The position numbers were made by a program, and so were the translations under genes. Below, one piece after another: positions 44,901 to 48,689 of a DNA stretch of 64,000 bases (positions are counted from its first letter, which is position 1; each line of letters starts with the position of its first letter). Under the pieces are notes generated by a model that had not been told where the DNA came from, did not search any database, and was given only the letters and a program-made list of their open reading frames with translations. This DNA is from Holothuria scabra (Eukaryota; Echinodermata; Holothuroidea; Aspidochirotida; Holothuriidae), in assembly GCA_037179385.1 (NCBI GenBank), contig CM074188.1, positions 27,111,318-27,175,317 on the forward strand. The letters are read 5' to 3'.

Positions 44901-47307
44901 TTTATGGGACATTTTGAAAAAAGGAAAGTATGACAGACTTGCATTTGCAACACCCCAATAAGTATTGTTATTGATAGGAATTTGGAATGCACTCCAAGAA
45001 CTAAATTATACTTTTGCAACGACCATGAAAAGACTCAACTAACATTCAGGTTTAAGTACTTATATGAAATATTTTATTAGAGGCAATATACAAGTACTGT
45101 TTCATGATAAATGCTCAACCCTGATATTTTTTTTACAACAGAAAAAGCAAATTGTAAGAAATGTGAAAAGGCTAAAAATGACAACAAAGAGATTACCAAA
45201 CAAAAGGAGAGACTGGAGGAGGAAAATGATGACTTGACTAGAGAAGTAGAAAGATTGGAATCGCTCTTGAATATTCATTTACAAGATGGAAAGCCAGATC
45301 AAAAGACAACTCCAGGGTATTTTATTTTCACTCTTTGTTTTGCTCTATGAGATAAGCAATGTGACAATTTCTGTAGAGGCTATGCAATTTGTGACATTGT
45401 ATTATTGTGTCTCAATATTTTCTTCACTGATGACATTGTGTTGCGCATCTCTCTATTTGGCCTTCCAGGTGTCCGTTGTACAGCAATTGTTACTTAGTTG
45501 CTGTTGTGGTTGTGAATGGCTAACACATCTACTCCACATGATTAGTGCCATCCAGTGTGCCAAACTGAAATGCACTGATGCCTCGTGCATGACTACTGTG
45601 GGAATGGAACTGTTTGGAAAGTTCACATTATTTCAGTTTGTACAAATTTTATGAATGAGTCAAATGCCTGAAAGTATCCTCTTAGATGCAATGTTTTTCA
45701 CAGGTCGCCCTGTTGGAAAAAATACTTTTTATATACCATAATCCTTGTGATGCATAATATTTTGAGGAAATAACTATAGCTCTATTCTGCCTAATTTGCC
45801 ACTTTGTTGCATTTGAAATACAATATTAAATGTGGTGGTCATGCTGAACTATTGTGGGGAATGTTTATTTTGATATTGAAAGAAAGAAACTTGAAGGATC
45901 TTGCCATTAAAGCCTAAACATGTCACTTACTATTGCAATTACTTCCCAAATGAAATTTAAAATAGAAAAAATAATAAATATAACATGAAAGAAATAATAA
46001 ATGTTACATGATACAAAGTGAGGACAGTATTAAATCACTCAATTTTAAACAGGACTCAGTGCAAAATAGCATACAGCTTGAAGTGAACTTCAACAATGGA
46101 AAGTCAGCTTAGAAACCATTTCCAATTAAAATTTTAGATTCAATTTCACGAAGTCATTTTCTTGACACCATTGAAGCTATTACGAATCAATTTTTGCTGA
46201 TTGTCAGTATGCTGTATCATTATGATACATTTCATTCATATAAAATATATGTGTTTGTTTAAAGCCAACCATGGCATTGCCTTGTGTAATTCTACCTTCA
46301 ACCAGGAAATTTCTGGATGCATCTAAGTTAGATAATTAACTTACATTATGCAAGGAAGCCCAAGCTCCTAAAAAACAATAACCTTGCAAGAAAAGGCAAA
46401 ATGGTAAAAATAGTGGGACACAAAATGAATATAAACACACTTGATGTGTAAACCCGGGGGTAACAGCCCGAAAGTCACAAAGTCAGACATGGTTAATCTC
46501 CGTGTAGCCACTTTTGCAGCAGAAAAGTAATGAGAATGAACCAACTAGGCAATCCATGTAATGTGAATGCACAGTATTTCATGCATGGTGTGATGCATGA
46601 GTAATATTCAGGGTGTAGCAAGGGGTAGTATAAATCTGCAACATAAAGGTGGCTTTTTGAGACAATGATACTGGTGGATATTCATTGCAAACGGCATTCA
46701 AATCCCTCCAAATGGCCAAAATTCTGATAAATATAGACAATAAATACAGATCATTCAATATGCTTATTTGTGACATTGTATCACTGTGTGTCCATATTTT
46801 CTTCACAGTCAAAAGTCCCGAATCCCTGTCACAAATAAGGATGGTTCAAAGCAGAGCTCAGGAGTTGCTTCTCCTAATGATGCTGCATCTCCAAAAGATG
46901 GTAAGCCTGCCAATCCCATGCAATTAGCAGCAGCTTTGAAGAGACTGTCGGCTAAACCAGGAGCACGCTCAGACAGGAAACCTGCAATCAAAATTTCAGA
47001 AGCTGATGATCGACGCAAGTCTAGGGATCTTCCCGAGGTCAGTGCATACGATGAGAGCAGACGAACTTCTCTGAATGATTTGGAGTCCAGAATACAGAGA
47101 CTTTCTTCCTCTCAGCAAAAGTCGATGAAAGACCTGAGAAAGTCGTCCCTCAAACCTGACTCTGAAGTCAAATCTAGTGAGAAGACGACCCCTAGAAAAC
47201 AGACTCACTTTGTGCTGCCCTCAAGCAAGAAATTTGACAAGTCTGCAGCATCAACATTGTCTTCCAGTTTGGGTAGTTCTAGGAGAGAAGAAAGGAAAGA
47301 TACTTAA
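1809..47307 (+). CDS. Giant coiled-coil protein gene, 3' part (25 exons, 1,341 codons), SxIP-containing C-terminal tail
   Basis: Twenty-five exons with AG/GT borders join in one frame: 1809-1922, 2755-2880, 3788-3955, 10212-10337, 12279-12446, 12993-13130, 14634-14795, 16956-17135, 17842-17921, 18232-18418, 23105-23250, 24831-24976, 25772-25894, 26544-26595, 26945-27194, 27589-27741, 28950-29177, 35011-35358, 36981-37112, 39024-39088, 40902-40995, 43413-43441, 44329-44465, 45142-45316, 46809-47307. They total 4,026 nt with no internal stop. The product is almost all Glu/Lys/Gln/Leu heptad sequence, as in long parallel coiled coils of centrosome, kinetochore, Golgi or motor-stalk proteins. The last 157 residues are low-complexity, basic and Ser-rich, with SRIP near the start, TPRK and SPVK CDK-type sites, and RRKS and RRTS basophilic-kinase sites. 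SxIP in a basic context is a known EB1-binding motif; a microtubule role is inferred. Two CxxC motifs occur (CERC, CKKC). First exons and promoter are outside the window. Family assignment is open (CENP-E-like, golgin-like or centrosomal); no motor or other globular domain is visible. Confidence 0.85.
2213..2395 (+). mobile_element. SINE-1 copy (tRNA-related)
   Basis: A head resembling tRNA boxes (ggcctggcttgatccctag), then body motifs shared with other copies: GGACCTACTGCCATT, ATGCTTCT.ATGAGCAATG and ACTGGAAAAAAAGGCTGT. Confidence 0.6.
2755..2880 (+). CDS. Coiled-coil gene exon 2
   Basis: 126 nt, phase 0/0, exactly 42 residues or six heptads (QLEELIIENHGLKSQ...). The acceptor is cttttag and the donor gtctga is non-consensus after the first two bases. 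It contains no ATG at its start and is too short to stand out as an ORF. Confidence 0.75.
3788..3955 (+). CDS. Coiled-coil gene exon 3
   Basis: 168 nt, phase 0/0, 56 residues or eight heptads (ERETFLKQAREFEEK...). The acceptor is gttatacag and the donor gtgggt. It is followed by a 6.26 kb intron that contains a 2.24 kb DNA transposon. Confidence 0.85.
4841..5104 (+). mobile_element. TATAGACGAATCC-family miniature element, copy 1
   Basis: Begins TTAGACGAATCTGATCAGCG and contains TAGTGACTGTAGGCA, TTATTGTCTACATGAATTTC and GACTAAAAGTAGACCAT. Its right inverted repeat is degraded (CCACATTTGTCC). About 260 bp. Confidence 0.75.
5286..5388 (+). mobile_element. SINE-1 copy, 3' part
   Basis: Shares GTGATGCTCTGCATAAGCA, GAGTGGGGAAAA and CCACAACTGGAAAAAAAGGC with the other copies and ends in a (CTAA)n-like tail. 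Confidence 0.6.
5904..8142. mobile_element. 2.24-kb hAT-like DNA transposon, apparently non-autonomous
   Basis: Exact 17-bp terminal inverted repeats CAGGGTTTTCCCTGGGT at 5904-5920 and 8126-8142, flanked by an exact 5-bp direct repeat ATAAT (5899-5903 and 8143-8147). CAGGG termini suggest the hAT group, some of which make 5-bp duplications. The interior has no recognisable transposase. It is richer in CpG than its surroundings, with a TATATAAG box at 6890 and ATTGG/CCAAT motifs at 7000-7050. It lies in the intron between exons 3 and 4. Confidence 0.75.
6890..7080 (+). promoter_or_regulatory. Promoter-like segment inside the 2.24-kb element
   Basis: TATATAAG at 6890-6897, inverted CCAAT (ATTGGCTGG) near 7000 and AACCAATCACG near 7027. 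An ATG at 7064 opens only a short frame. It may be the old transposase promoter. Confidence 0.25.
8896..9065 (+). repeat. AGGTCA-type repeat unit, diverged copy
   Basis: A (GT)n-like lead, then AACAATATCTCAAGAAG, CTCAAACTTGGCATATGGAT and GGTGAAGGCCAAA, matching units of the arrays at 30.0 and 48.7 kb. Confidence 0.6.
9380..9683 (+). mobile_element. TTAA miniature element, family 2 copy
   Basis: Left end is degraded (TTCAAGGTGG...CCTTTCACCCCAAACTAC); the right end TTTGGGGTGAGAGGATTGGG then CCTTTAA is intact. Internal blocks match the 22688 copy. Confidence 0.75.
10212..10337 (+). CDS. Coiled-coil gene exon 4
   Basis: 126 nt, phase 0/0, 42 residues (AKQLLDAKVTEMQLEV...). The acceptor is tctttcag and the donor gtaggt. 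It has the same length as exon 2 and, like it, is followed by a 168-nt exon. Confidence 0.8.
10409..10668. mobile_element. 260-bp TTAA miniature element, family 7
   Basis: Ends TTAACCCTTTACCATTG and, inverted, TTAACCCTTTACCGTTG (16 of 17 identical), both at TTAA. The interior is CpG-rich compared with the intron around it. It lies 71 bp after exon 4. Confidence 0.8.
11055..11222 (+). mobile_element. SINE-1 copy with B-box-like GGGTTCGATTCCC
   Basis: A tRNA-like head with GGGTTCGATTCCCAGG at 11087, followed by GAGTCATACCAAAGACTTC and body motifs shared with 23930-24120. Confidence 0.65.
11820..11990 (-). mobile_element. SINE-1 copy, reverse orientation
   Basis: The + strand carries CCACAGCCTGTTTCCAGTTG and CCCTACTCCA, the reverse complement of the family body. 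Confidence 0.5.
12118..12300 (+). repeat. 93-bp tandem duplication containing a splice acceptor
   Basis: Two copies of TTCAATTGTATTA...CTGTTGAATGAA.TTTACCCATCTTTTGCAG then GTTTGTGA.GTCTTGT. The first acceptor falls at 12185/12186 and the true one at 12278/12279. Confidence 0.9.
12279..12446 (+). CDS. Coiled-coil gene exon 5
   Basis: 168 nt, phase 0/0, 56 residues (VCEVLSAELAGAKNGLEK...). The acceptor is cttttgcag and the donor gttaga. The acceptor and the first 15 bases of the exon are duplicated 93 bp upstream (see the 12118-12300 entry). I prefer the downstream copy because the upstream one runs into an in-frame TGA at 12252. Confidence 0.85.
12993..13130 (+). CDS. Coiled-coil gene exon 6
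   Basis: 138 nt, phase 0/0, 46 residues (SLEKVKEDFAQERDHL...). The acceptor is ttaatgtag and the donor gtgagt, a strong consensus. Confidence 0.85.
13629..13995. mobile_element. TTAA miniature element, family 5, copy 1
   Basis: TTAAAGCAGCTCATTGAGTT at the left and, inverted, TTAAAGGGGCTCATTGAGTT at the right. It matches 60828-61170 along its length, e.g. CCAATGACAAATGGTCAAA. Confidence 0.8.
14634..14795 (+). CDS. Coiled-coil gene exon 7
   Basis: 162 nt, phase 0/0, 54 residues (MLQRANEDLKTNTEKH...). The acceptor is ttccaatag and the donor gtaatg. The leading ATG is internal to the protein, not a start. Confidence 0.85.
14860..14916 (+). repeat. GATT-rich simple repeat
   Basis: Irregular tandem (TTGATTGA)n directly after exon 7. 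Confidence 0.8.
15165..15300 (+). mobile_element. SINE-2 copy (partial)
   Basis: TGTAGAATATGCCCGCTGTA, CTGTCATAAGAGGTGACTAA and ACTTGAAGTTC are shared, in reverse orientation, with the copies at 16660 and 25110. Confidence 0.5.
15655..15800 (-). mobile_element. SINE-1 copy, reverse orientation
   Basis: CCATGGCCCTTTTTCCAG and CTACTTTGTTTATTTGGAGCA are the reverse of the family body. Confidence 0.45.
16340..16470. repeat. GTCATGGA-type interspersed repeat
   Basis: Low-complexity blocks built from CATGGAGAA, AAAGTCA.AAAA and AAATTTTTGCA resemble those at 17205-17470 and, more loosely, 4080-4215. The family is unknown. Confidence 0.35.
16660..16845 (-). mobile_element. SINE-2 copy, reverse orientation
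   Basis: GGAATTTAATGACACTCTAA, GGTCAAGTTTGGTTTTGAAT, GGGCATGTTCCACAACCC. These are the same blocks in the same order as the 25110 copy. Confidence 0.5.
16956..17135 (+). CDS. Coiled-coil gene exon 8
   Basis: 180 nt, phase 0/0, 60 residues (ISELKVNLQDAVTKQEK...). The acceptor is tatttgtcag and the donor gtaaga. Confidence 0.85.
17205..17470. repeat. AAAGTCATGGAAAA-type repeat
   Basis: Contains CCATGGAAAAGTCATGAAC and GTCATGTAAAAGTCATGGAA, dispersed in the intron after exon 8. Confidence 0.4.
17842..17921 (+). CDS. Coiled-coil gene exon 9
   Basis: 80 nt, 26 codons plus two bases (AAGIPKHNADQMQADI...). The acceptor is aatccaacag and the donor gtaagt. The GIP segment is a brief break in the heptads. 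The split codon GA|G is completed by exon 10. Confidence 0.8.
18232..18418 (+). CDS. Coiled-coil gene exon 10, CxxC-containing
   Basis: 187 nt, starting with the last base of a split Glu codon and ending in phase 0. It encodes DKIAELREELAARDN, then a non-helical patch with FCERCGSM, then heptads again. The Cys pair could bind metal or form a disulfide, which the sequence cannot decide. The acceptor is ttttcacag and the donor gtaagt. A 4.7 kb intron rich in miniature elements follows. Confidence 0.85.
18792..19399 (+). mobile_element. TTAA miniature element, family 2, outer copy interrupted by an inner copy
   Basis: The outer element runs 18792-19036 and resumes at 19343-19399 (GTTTGGGGTGAGTGGATTAG then GCCCTTAA). 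The gap is filled exactly by another member of the family. Confidence 0.85.
19037..19342 (+). mobile_element. TTAA miniature element, family 2, inner copy
   Basis: TTAAAGGACCAAACCTCTCA to GAGAACTGGGCCTTTAA, 306 bp including both TTAA. It sits at the GGGC-TTAA-GTAAG site of the outer copy, so TTAA was duplicated on insertion. Confidence 0.88.
20174..20578. mobile_element. 405-bp hAT-like miniature element
   Basis: Ends TAGGGCTCTGAA and, inverted, TAGGACTGTGAA. Flanks GTTTATTT and GTTTGCTT match at 6 of 8, an aged 8-bp target duplication. Several AATCGC motifs occur near both ends. Confidence 0.65.
21376..21633 (+). mobile_element. TATAGACGAATCC-family element, copy 2
   Basis: TATAGAAGAATCTGATCAGG at the left and CTGTCCGGATTCGTCTATA at the right. 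The inner sequence matches copies 1, 3 and 4. Confidence 0.8.
22160..23005. mobile_element. Fold-back miniature element, family 3, copy a, interrupted by a family 2 element
   Basis: TTAAATTAAAGTGTACCTCT at the left. Two inner arms are mutually inverted (TGAAATTTATTCACTTAAAT against GTGAGTAAACTTCAGC; TTGTGCAATTATTTGTGAC against CACAAATTATTGGGCAATG). The right end (GGTATACTTAA) lies beyond the family 2 insertion at 22688-22992. Confidence 0.75.
22688..22992 (+). mobile_element. TTAA miniature element, family 2 copy
   Basis: TTAAAGGGCCAAACCTCTCA to AGAGAACTGGGCCTTTAA, 305 bp, inserted at TTAA near the right end of the fold-back element. Confidence 0.88.
23105..23250 (+). CDS. Coiled-coil gene exon 11
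   Basis: 146 nt, 48 codons plus two bases (LEGILESKYQEAAKIAD...). The acceptor is cccccaacag and the donor gtaaga. It sits between two copies of a 560-bp fold-back element (22160 and 24209), about 0.1 kb and 1 kb away. Confidence 0.8.
23690..23785 (+). mobile_element. SINE-1 copy, 3' part
   Basis: GAGCCACAACTGGATAAAAG, GCTGTGGCCATAA, TGAACCAGTTGGT. Confidence 0.55.
23930..24120 (+). mobile_element. SINE-1 copy, long
   Basis: From AGGATTATATTCCCAGGTTG through GGAACCTACTGCCATTGTGC and CCACAACTGGAAAAAAAGGC to GAAACTGGGCCGTGAACC. It is the best preserved copy of the body. Confidence 0.7.
24126..24183 (+). repeat. CCCAA-rich simple repeat
   Basis: Irregular (AACCCAACCC)n next to the SINE end. 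Confidence 0.8.
24209..24776. mobile_element. Fold-back miniature element, family 3, copy b
   Basis: TTTAAAGTTTACCTCAAGTG at the left and, inverted, TTTAAAGTGTACCTCAAGTC at the right, 568 bp. The inner arms are inverted over about 60 bp (AAGTTTATTCACTTCAAAC against AGTTGAGTGAATAAACTTC). Confidence 0.85.
24831..24976 (+). CDS. Coiled-coil gene exon 12
   Basis: 146 nt, starting with the last base of a Gln codon (Q|LQNEKNNIETDLDL...) and ending one base into a Glu codon. Its 3' end encodes SGTSPVKR, in which SPVK fits the CDK consensus. The acceptor is cttttttcag and the donor gtgagt. Confidence 0.85.
25110..25325 (-). mobile_element. SINE-2 copy, reverse orientation, best preserved
   Basis: A (TTAG)n tail at 25122-25140, then GATTTAATGACACATTAACA, TGTCAGTCAACTTGAC, AGTCGCCTCTAATGACAGG, CCACAACCCCCAGCCCACAG. 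Confidence 0.6.
25772..25894 (+). CDS. Coiled-coil gene exon 13
   Basis: 123 nt, split codons at both ends (EYVEELRKFKQENDIL...). The acceptor is cttgcacag and the donor gtaagt. It continues directly from SPVKR of exon 12. Confidence 0.8.
26400..26510 (+). mobile_element. SINE-2 tail copy
   Basis: GATGACACTACATAAAACAT, GTGTTGGTGTGTCATAAAAC and a (CTAA)n tail, just upstream of exon 14. Confidence 0.55.
26544..26595 (+). CDS. Coiled-coil gene exon 14 (52 nt)
   Basis: A short exon with split codons at both ends, encoding DLERELIDLQKQLMSE. The acceptor is ctcatctag and the donor gtaaga. Frame closure with exons 13 and 15 supports it despite its length. Confidence 0.75.
26945..27194 (+). CDS. 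Coiled-coil gene exon 15
   Basis: 250 nt, completing the Arg codon of exon 14 and ending in phase 0 (ERNVTMPEMEATLRTQ...). It contains CRQEC and a highly charged RRREIERLKEEKEEW-type stretch. The acceptor is tttgacag and the donor gttaga. Confidence 0.85.
27589..27741 (+). CDS. Coiled-coil gene exon 16
   Basis: 153 nt, phase 0/0, 51 residues (VKELEMLIDQLKEEKP...). The acceptor is cttgattcag. The donor gtttgc is weak. Confidence 0.85.
27849..28106 (+). mobile_element. TATAGACGAATCC-family element, copy 3
   Basis: TAGACGAATCCGATTAGCGC at the left and TGTCCGGATTCGTGTATA at the right. Confidence 0.85.
28950..29177 (+). CDS. Coiled-coil gene exon 17
   Basis: 228 nt, phase 0/0, 76 residues (EQINQKDQELLTLRLR...). 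The acceptor is atgacatcag and the donor gttggt. A 5.8 kb intron follows, holding the Helitron-like candidate. Confidence 0.85.
29732..29758 (+). repeat. Poly-G/G-rich tract
   Basis: A run of about 14 G followed by GAGGGGGG and GAGGAGGGG, able to form G-quadruplexes on the + strand. Confidence 0.9.
29958..29998 (+). repeat. (GT)n microsatellite
   Basis: About 20 GT dinucleotides with one TA interruption. Confidence 0.95.
30000..30640 (+). repeat. AGGTCA-type tandem array, about five units of ~146 bp
   Basis: Unit marks AAACAC..TATCTCAAGAA start near 30011, 30167, 30313, 30457 and 30602. Each unit has GTAGATGGTCCCTATT-like text then GGAGGTCAAAGGTCATTTGG and GGGTCACCAGAGGTCA. Perfect AGGTCAAAGGTCA occurs at 30262 and 30407. 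Confidence 0.9.
30640..32365. other. Intronic stretch, no exon seen
   Basis: AT-rich sequence with no supported exon. A poly-C/poly-A junction lies at 32027-32053. Confidence 0.5.
32366..32760. mobile_element. Miniature element, family 9, copy 1
   Basis: Inverted ends TCTCACATACCCCGC at about 32376 and GCGGGGTATGTGAGA at 32738. The body contains GATAGTGTTACCATAGTAAC. It is CpG-rich relative to its flanks. Confidence 0.75.
33130..33330 (+). repeat. AGGTCA-type units with a 20-bp triplication
   Basis: GTCATTTTGGGTCACATGAG occurs three times in a row at about 33180-33240 within a diverged unit of the array family. Confidence 0.9.
33952..34214 (+). mobile_element. TATAGACGAATCC-family element, copy 4
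   Basis: TATAGATGAATCCGATTAGC at the left and TGTCCGGATTAGTCTATA at the right. Confidence 0.85.
34490..34600 (+). mobile_element. SINE-2 tail copy
   Basis: GTGACATTACATTACACAAT, GTGTTGGTGTGTTATAAAAT, then CCCATCTAACC. Confidence 0.5.
34630..34893. mobile_element. TTAA miniature element, family 4, copy 1
   Basis: TTAAAGGTCAAGAGCAGTTC at the left and CTTCTCTTGGCCTTTAA at the right. It lies 117 bp upstream of exon 18. Confidence 0.75.
35011..35358 (+). CDS. Coiled-coil gene exon 18, largest internal exon
   Basis: 348 nt, phase 0/0, 116 residues of uninterrupted heptad sequence (VRREASRTVEHLTSIV...). The acceptor is cttgctgtgaag and the donor gtgaga. The - strand ORF over this region is a shadow. 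Confidence 0.85.
35500..35640 (+). mobile_element. SINE-1 copy, 3' part, diverged
   Basis: GGTGGGGAAAAGAAG, GCCACAACTGGAAGAAGAAG, GAAACTGAGCTGAAAAACCT then CATCTAACG. Confidence 0.5.
36275..36865. mobile_element. 591-bp hAT-like element rich in GTAATCGATTAC motifs
   Basis: Ends CAGACTTGGGG and, inverted, CAGGCTTGGGG. Flanks TTCTACAG (36267) and TTCTGCAG (36866) match at 7 of 8. Both subterminal regions are dense with TAATCG/CGATTA, e.g. TTGCAATCGATTACA. A reverse SINE-1 piece interrupts it near 36560-36710. Confidence 0.8.
36560..36710 (-). mobile_element. SINE-1 copy nested in the hAT-like element
   Basis: CCATGGCCTTTTTTCCAGTT and CCTACCACATTGTTTATGTGG, the reverse of the family body. Confidence 0.5.
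36981..37112 (+). CDS. Coiled-coil gene exon 19
   Basis: 132 nt, phase 0/0, 44 residues (QSMDEVQQELFDVKSE...). The acceptor is tttttatttag and the donor gtaggt. Confidence 0.8.
37590..38130 (+). repeat. Diverged direct duplication in the intron
   Basis: Blocks GTCTACATGGAAA, GTGATGGGAACTAAA, AAATTAAATGATCTT and GTAAGGACATGGACT at 37600-37795 recur in order at 37885-38130. Confidence 0.7.
38130..39023. other. Intronic stretch, no exon seen
   Basis: No supported coding. One local hairpin, AAAGACAGAG (38486) paired with CTCTGTCTTT (about 38518). Confidence 0.5.
39024..39088 (+). CDS. Coiled-coil gene exon 20 (65 nt)
   Basis: 21 codons plus two bases (NKKLEKEVKTLKRDKEAE...). The acceptor is ttattgcag and the donor gtcagt. 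The Arg codon is completed by exon 21. Confidence 0.8.
39120..40900. other. Intron, nothing specific seen
   Basis: AT-rich intron between exons 20 and 21. I see no repeat family or exon I can support. Confidence 0.45.
40902..40995 (+). CDS. Coiled-coil gene exon 21
   Basis: 94 nt, one base then 31 codons (NDMIAELQSKLDEEIVE...). The acceptor is tttgcttatag and the donor gtaaga. Confidence 0.8.
41025..41250 (+). mobile_element. SINE-1 copy, full-length with tRNA-like head
   Basis: The A-box-like TGGTAAAGGGTTAGAGCATC opens it, followed by GACTTGCAGCAAGGTGGGC, the family body, AACTGGAAAGAAGAGGCTGT, and the tail CCATCTAACATCTAACTAAC. Confidence 0.7.
41339..41645. mobile_element. 307-bp hAT-like miniature element
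   Basis: Ends CAGTGGCAGTGC and, inverted, CAGTGGTGGTGC. Flanks TCCTTACT and TTCTTACT match at 7 of 8. Confidence 0.75.
41660..43412. other. Intronic stretch, no exon seen
   Basis: No supported coding. A G/C-richer patch at 42240-42420 has repeat-like CCCCCCTTTTTTGG text. Confidence 0.45.
43413..43441 (+). CDS. Coiled-coil gene exon 22, 29-nt microexon
   Basis: A microexon encoding RGSSDGRIK plus two bases. It is called because the acceptor (ttgctcccacag) and donor (gtaggt) are strong and only this exon links the phase-0 end of exon 21 to the phase of exon 23. The GSSDG insert breaks the coiled coil and could be a hinge. Skipping it would shift the frame. Confidence 0.7.
43470..43725 (+). 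mobile_element. TTAA miniature element, family 2, decayed copy
   Basis: CTTCACCTCAAACTAAAATC, TACACAGCATGTACTGAAAG, ATTGTGTCTGGATGTGGATA and GTAACTGTCTAAGG align to the 22688 copy. Confidence 0.65.
44329..44465 (+). CDS. Coiled-coil gene exon 23
   Basis: 137 nt with split codons at both ends (LEDKVKGQIEEIQALNK...). The acceptor is tttttcaacag and the donor gtagga. Confidence 0.85.
45142..45316 (+). CDS. Coiled-coil gene exon 24, CxxC-containing
   Basis: 175 nt. It completes a Glu codon, then encodes KANCKKCEKAKNDNKE, heptads to RLESLLNIHL, and a loop DGKPDQKTTPG. The acceptor is tttacaacag. The donor (GG|gtattt) is poor. Reading through adds YFIFTLCFAL and a stop at 45348-45350, giving a possible short isoform without the basic tail. 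Confidence 0.8.
45384..45432 (+). repeat. Partial upstream copy of the terminal-exon acceptor region
   Basis: TTTGTGACATTGTATTATTG then TGTCTCAATATTTTCTTCAC resembles 46767-46808, but the AG of the acceptor reads TG here. Confidence 0.7.
45660..46756. other. Intronic stretch, no exon seen
   Basis: AT-rich sequence before the terminal exon; nothing coding is supported. Confidence 0.45.
46809..47307 (+). CDS. Coiled-coil gene terminal exon, basic SxIP tail and stop
   Basis: 499 nt ending in TAA at 47305-47307. With exon 24 the junction reads GQKSRIPVTNKDG, so the SRIP motif is the first thing after the coiled coil. The rest is Ser/Lys/Arg-rich and probably disordered, with RRKS, RRTS, SPKD and TTPRK, a run RKQTHFVLPSS, and the end RREERKDT. 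The acceptor is ttcttcacag. Confidence 0.88.
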
Positions 47308-48680
47308 AATACATTGTTTATAAAAATTTCAGGGTAAACAAAAGCAGAATTGCTATTCCAGCAAAATGGAGTGAAGGTGCTAAATGCGAGGGTTATTATC
47401 TATGTACAAAAACTTGGATAGTGCTAGCTCTCTAAACAAGGGACAAAATAGTGTTAGTGACTTGATTAGCAAAAAAAAATTGCTCAGCAGTTCTCTAATG
47501 GCTCATTACTATTAGCAAGTACTGCAACTTTTGCTGAACAAAATAATTGATTAGCAAGTGGAAGTTCTTGGGTAGCCGATTGCTATGGGAACCCAGCTAT
47601 TTTGTCGCTTGTTAAATTTAGTATGTACTTCGTAGTTGTTGCATAAGTCAAGGCCATTAAGCCAATCAGTACCATGTATTCTTATATAAAGTAAGAAAAA
47701 TGGGAGCTGAGAGTATCAAAAATAGTGATTACCTCACAATTCTCTCATAATTCTTACACTATGTAGCGATGATTAATTCTGCCACTATAAGTTGCTGATA
47801 AAGCAAGAATGGACTCGAATTTTATAAAAACATTTCACAAATTTTGTATCATACTCAAGAATCACTGAAGTGAGTTCTGCAATTTTCTGGCACCTTGAAA
47901 AAGAGTCATGTTAAAATGCTGAAGTACCGATACCTGTAGGTACTAAAATAATTTATTGATTTGTATATGTAGGATCTTATGTAACCTTGCTTTTAAATTT
48001 GCATTCCAAAATCGTGAAAATGTAATTACATCACCTTGAACCATAGCTTTTTATATTTTTATGACTGTATTATTGCAGTGCATGTGTGCTACAAATAGTT
48101 TAGATAGTAAACTAGAATGTATGTAATTGGCCAGTCACACTGACAAAAGATCCTGTTTCTTTTTAATTGACCTGTTCAAATGATTCAATAGCACAGTGAT
48201 CATTCCACAAATAATTTGATTTTTGTAGCAATTTTTGAAAAATTGGACAGGCTATGTGATCCCAAATCATGATATTATAACCTGTGCTCAATTTTAAACA
48301 TGGCTGTCAGGTGCCGTCTTCTATTCATGTATTTTTATATCGCATTTTGTATGCAATTTTTATGGAAGCAGGTGTAGAGAGAGTGGGGCTGGATTTACCA
48401 TTGGCAATACTGTACAGGAGGTGGGGAGGGGGGCAGGTGGGGGGAGGAGGAGGATACAAAATGCAATTTAACTAAACCTTGAATACACTGAAACTTTATT
48501 TCTTTTTTAATGTAGTCAGGCTATTAGATTCCACAGGAACAATTTAATCAATGTAATTGTGATGAGAAATTTGCAGAAACCCGATAGTTGGTTACCACTT
48601 GCAGGGCTCCTACTGGTTAGCATGGTACAAAGTGAACACAACACAACCATTTTTGCTTTCAATGAAAGAGAAACCTATGC
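47308..48680 (+). other. Presumed 3' UTR of the coiled-coil gene
   Basis: AT-rich with no ORF of interest and no canonical poly(A) signal. A G-rich patch occurs at 48418-48452. Confidence 0.5.
48495..48500 (-). terminator. ARB2A: Candidate poly(A) signal AATAAA for ARB2A
   Basis: TTTATT on the + strand, 1.27 kb past the ARB2A stop. ATTAAA variants on the - strand lie near 48508 and 48543. Confidence 0.35.
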
Positions 48681-48689
48681 ATCCATAAT

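Noticed and set aside
45286..45654. 122-codon open frame after exon 24
   Set aside because: It is a different frame from the exon and runs through intron sequence; the translation is Cys/Leu-rich noise.
1809..47307. Naming the coiled-coil gene CENP-E, NuMA or a golgin
   Set aside because: Only coiled coil and a disordered tail are visible; such sequence cannot discriminate between families without a search.
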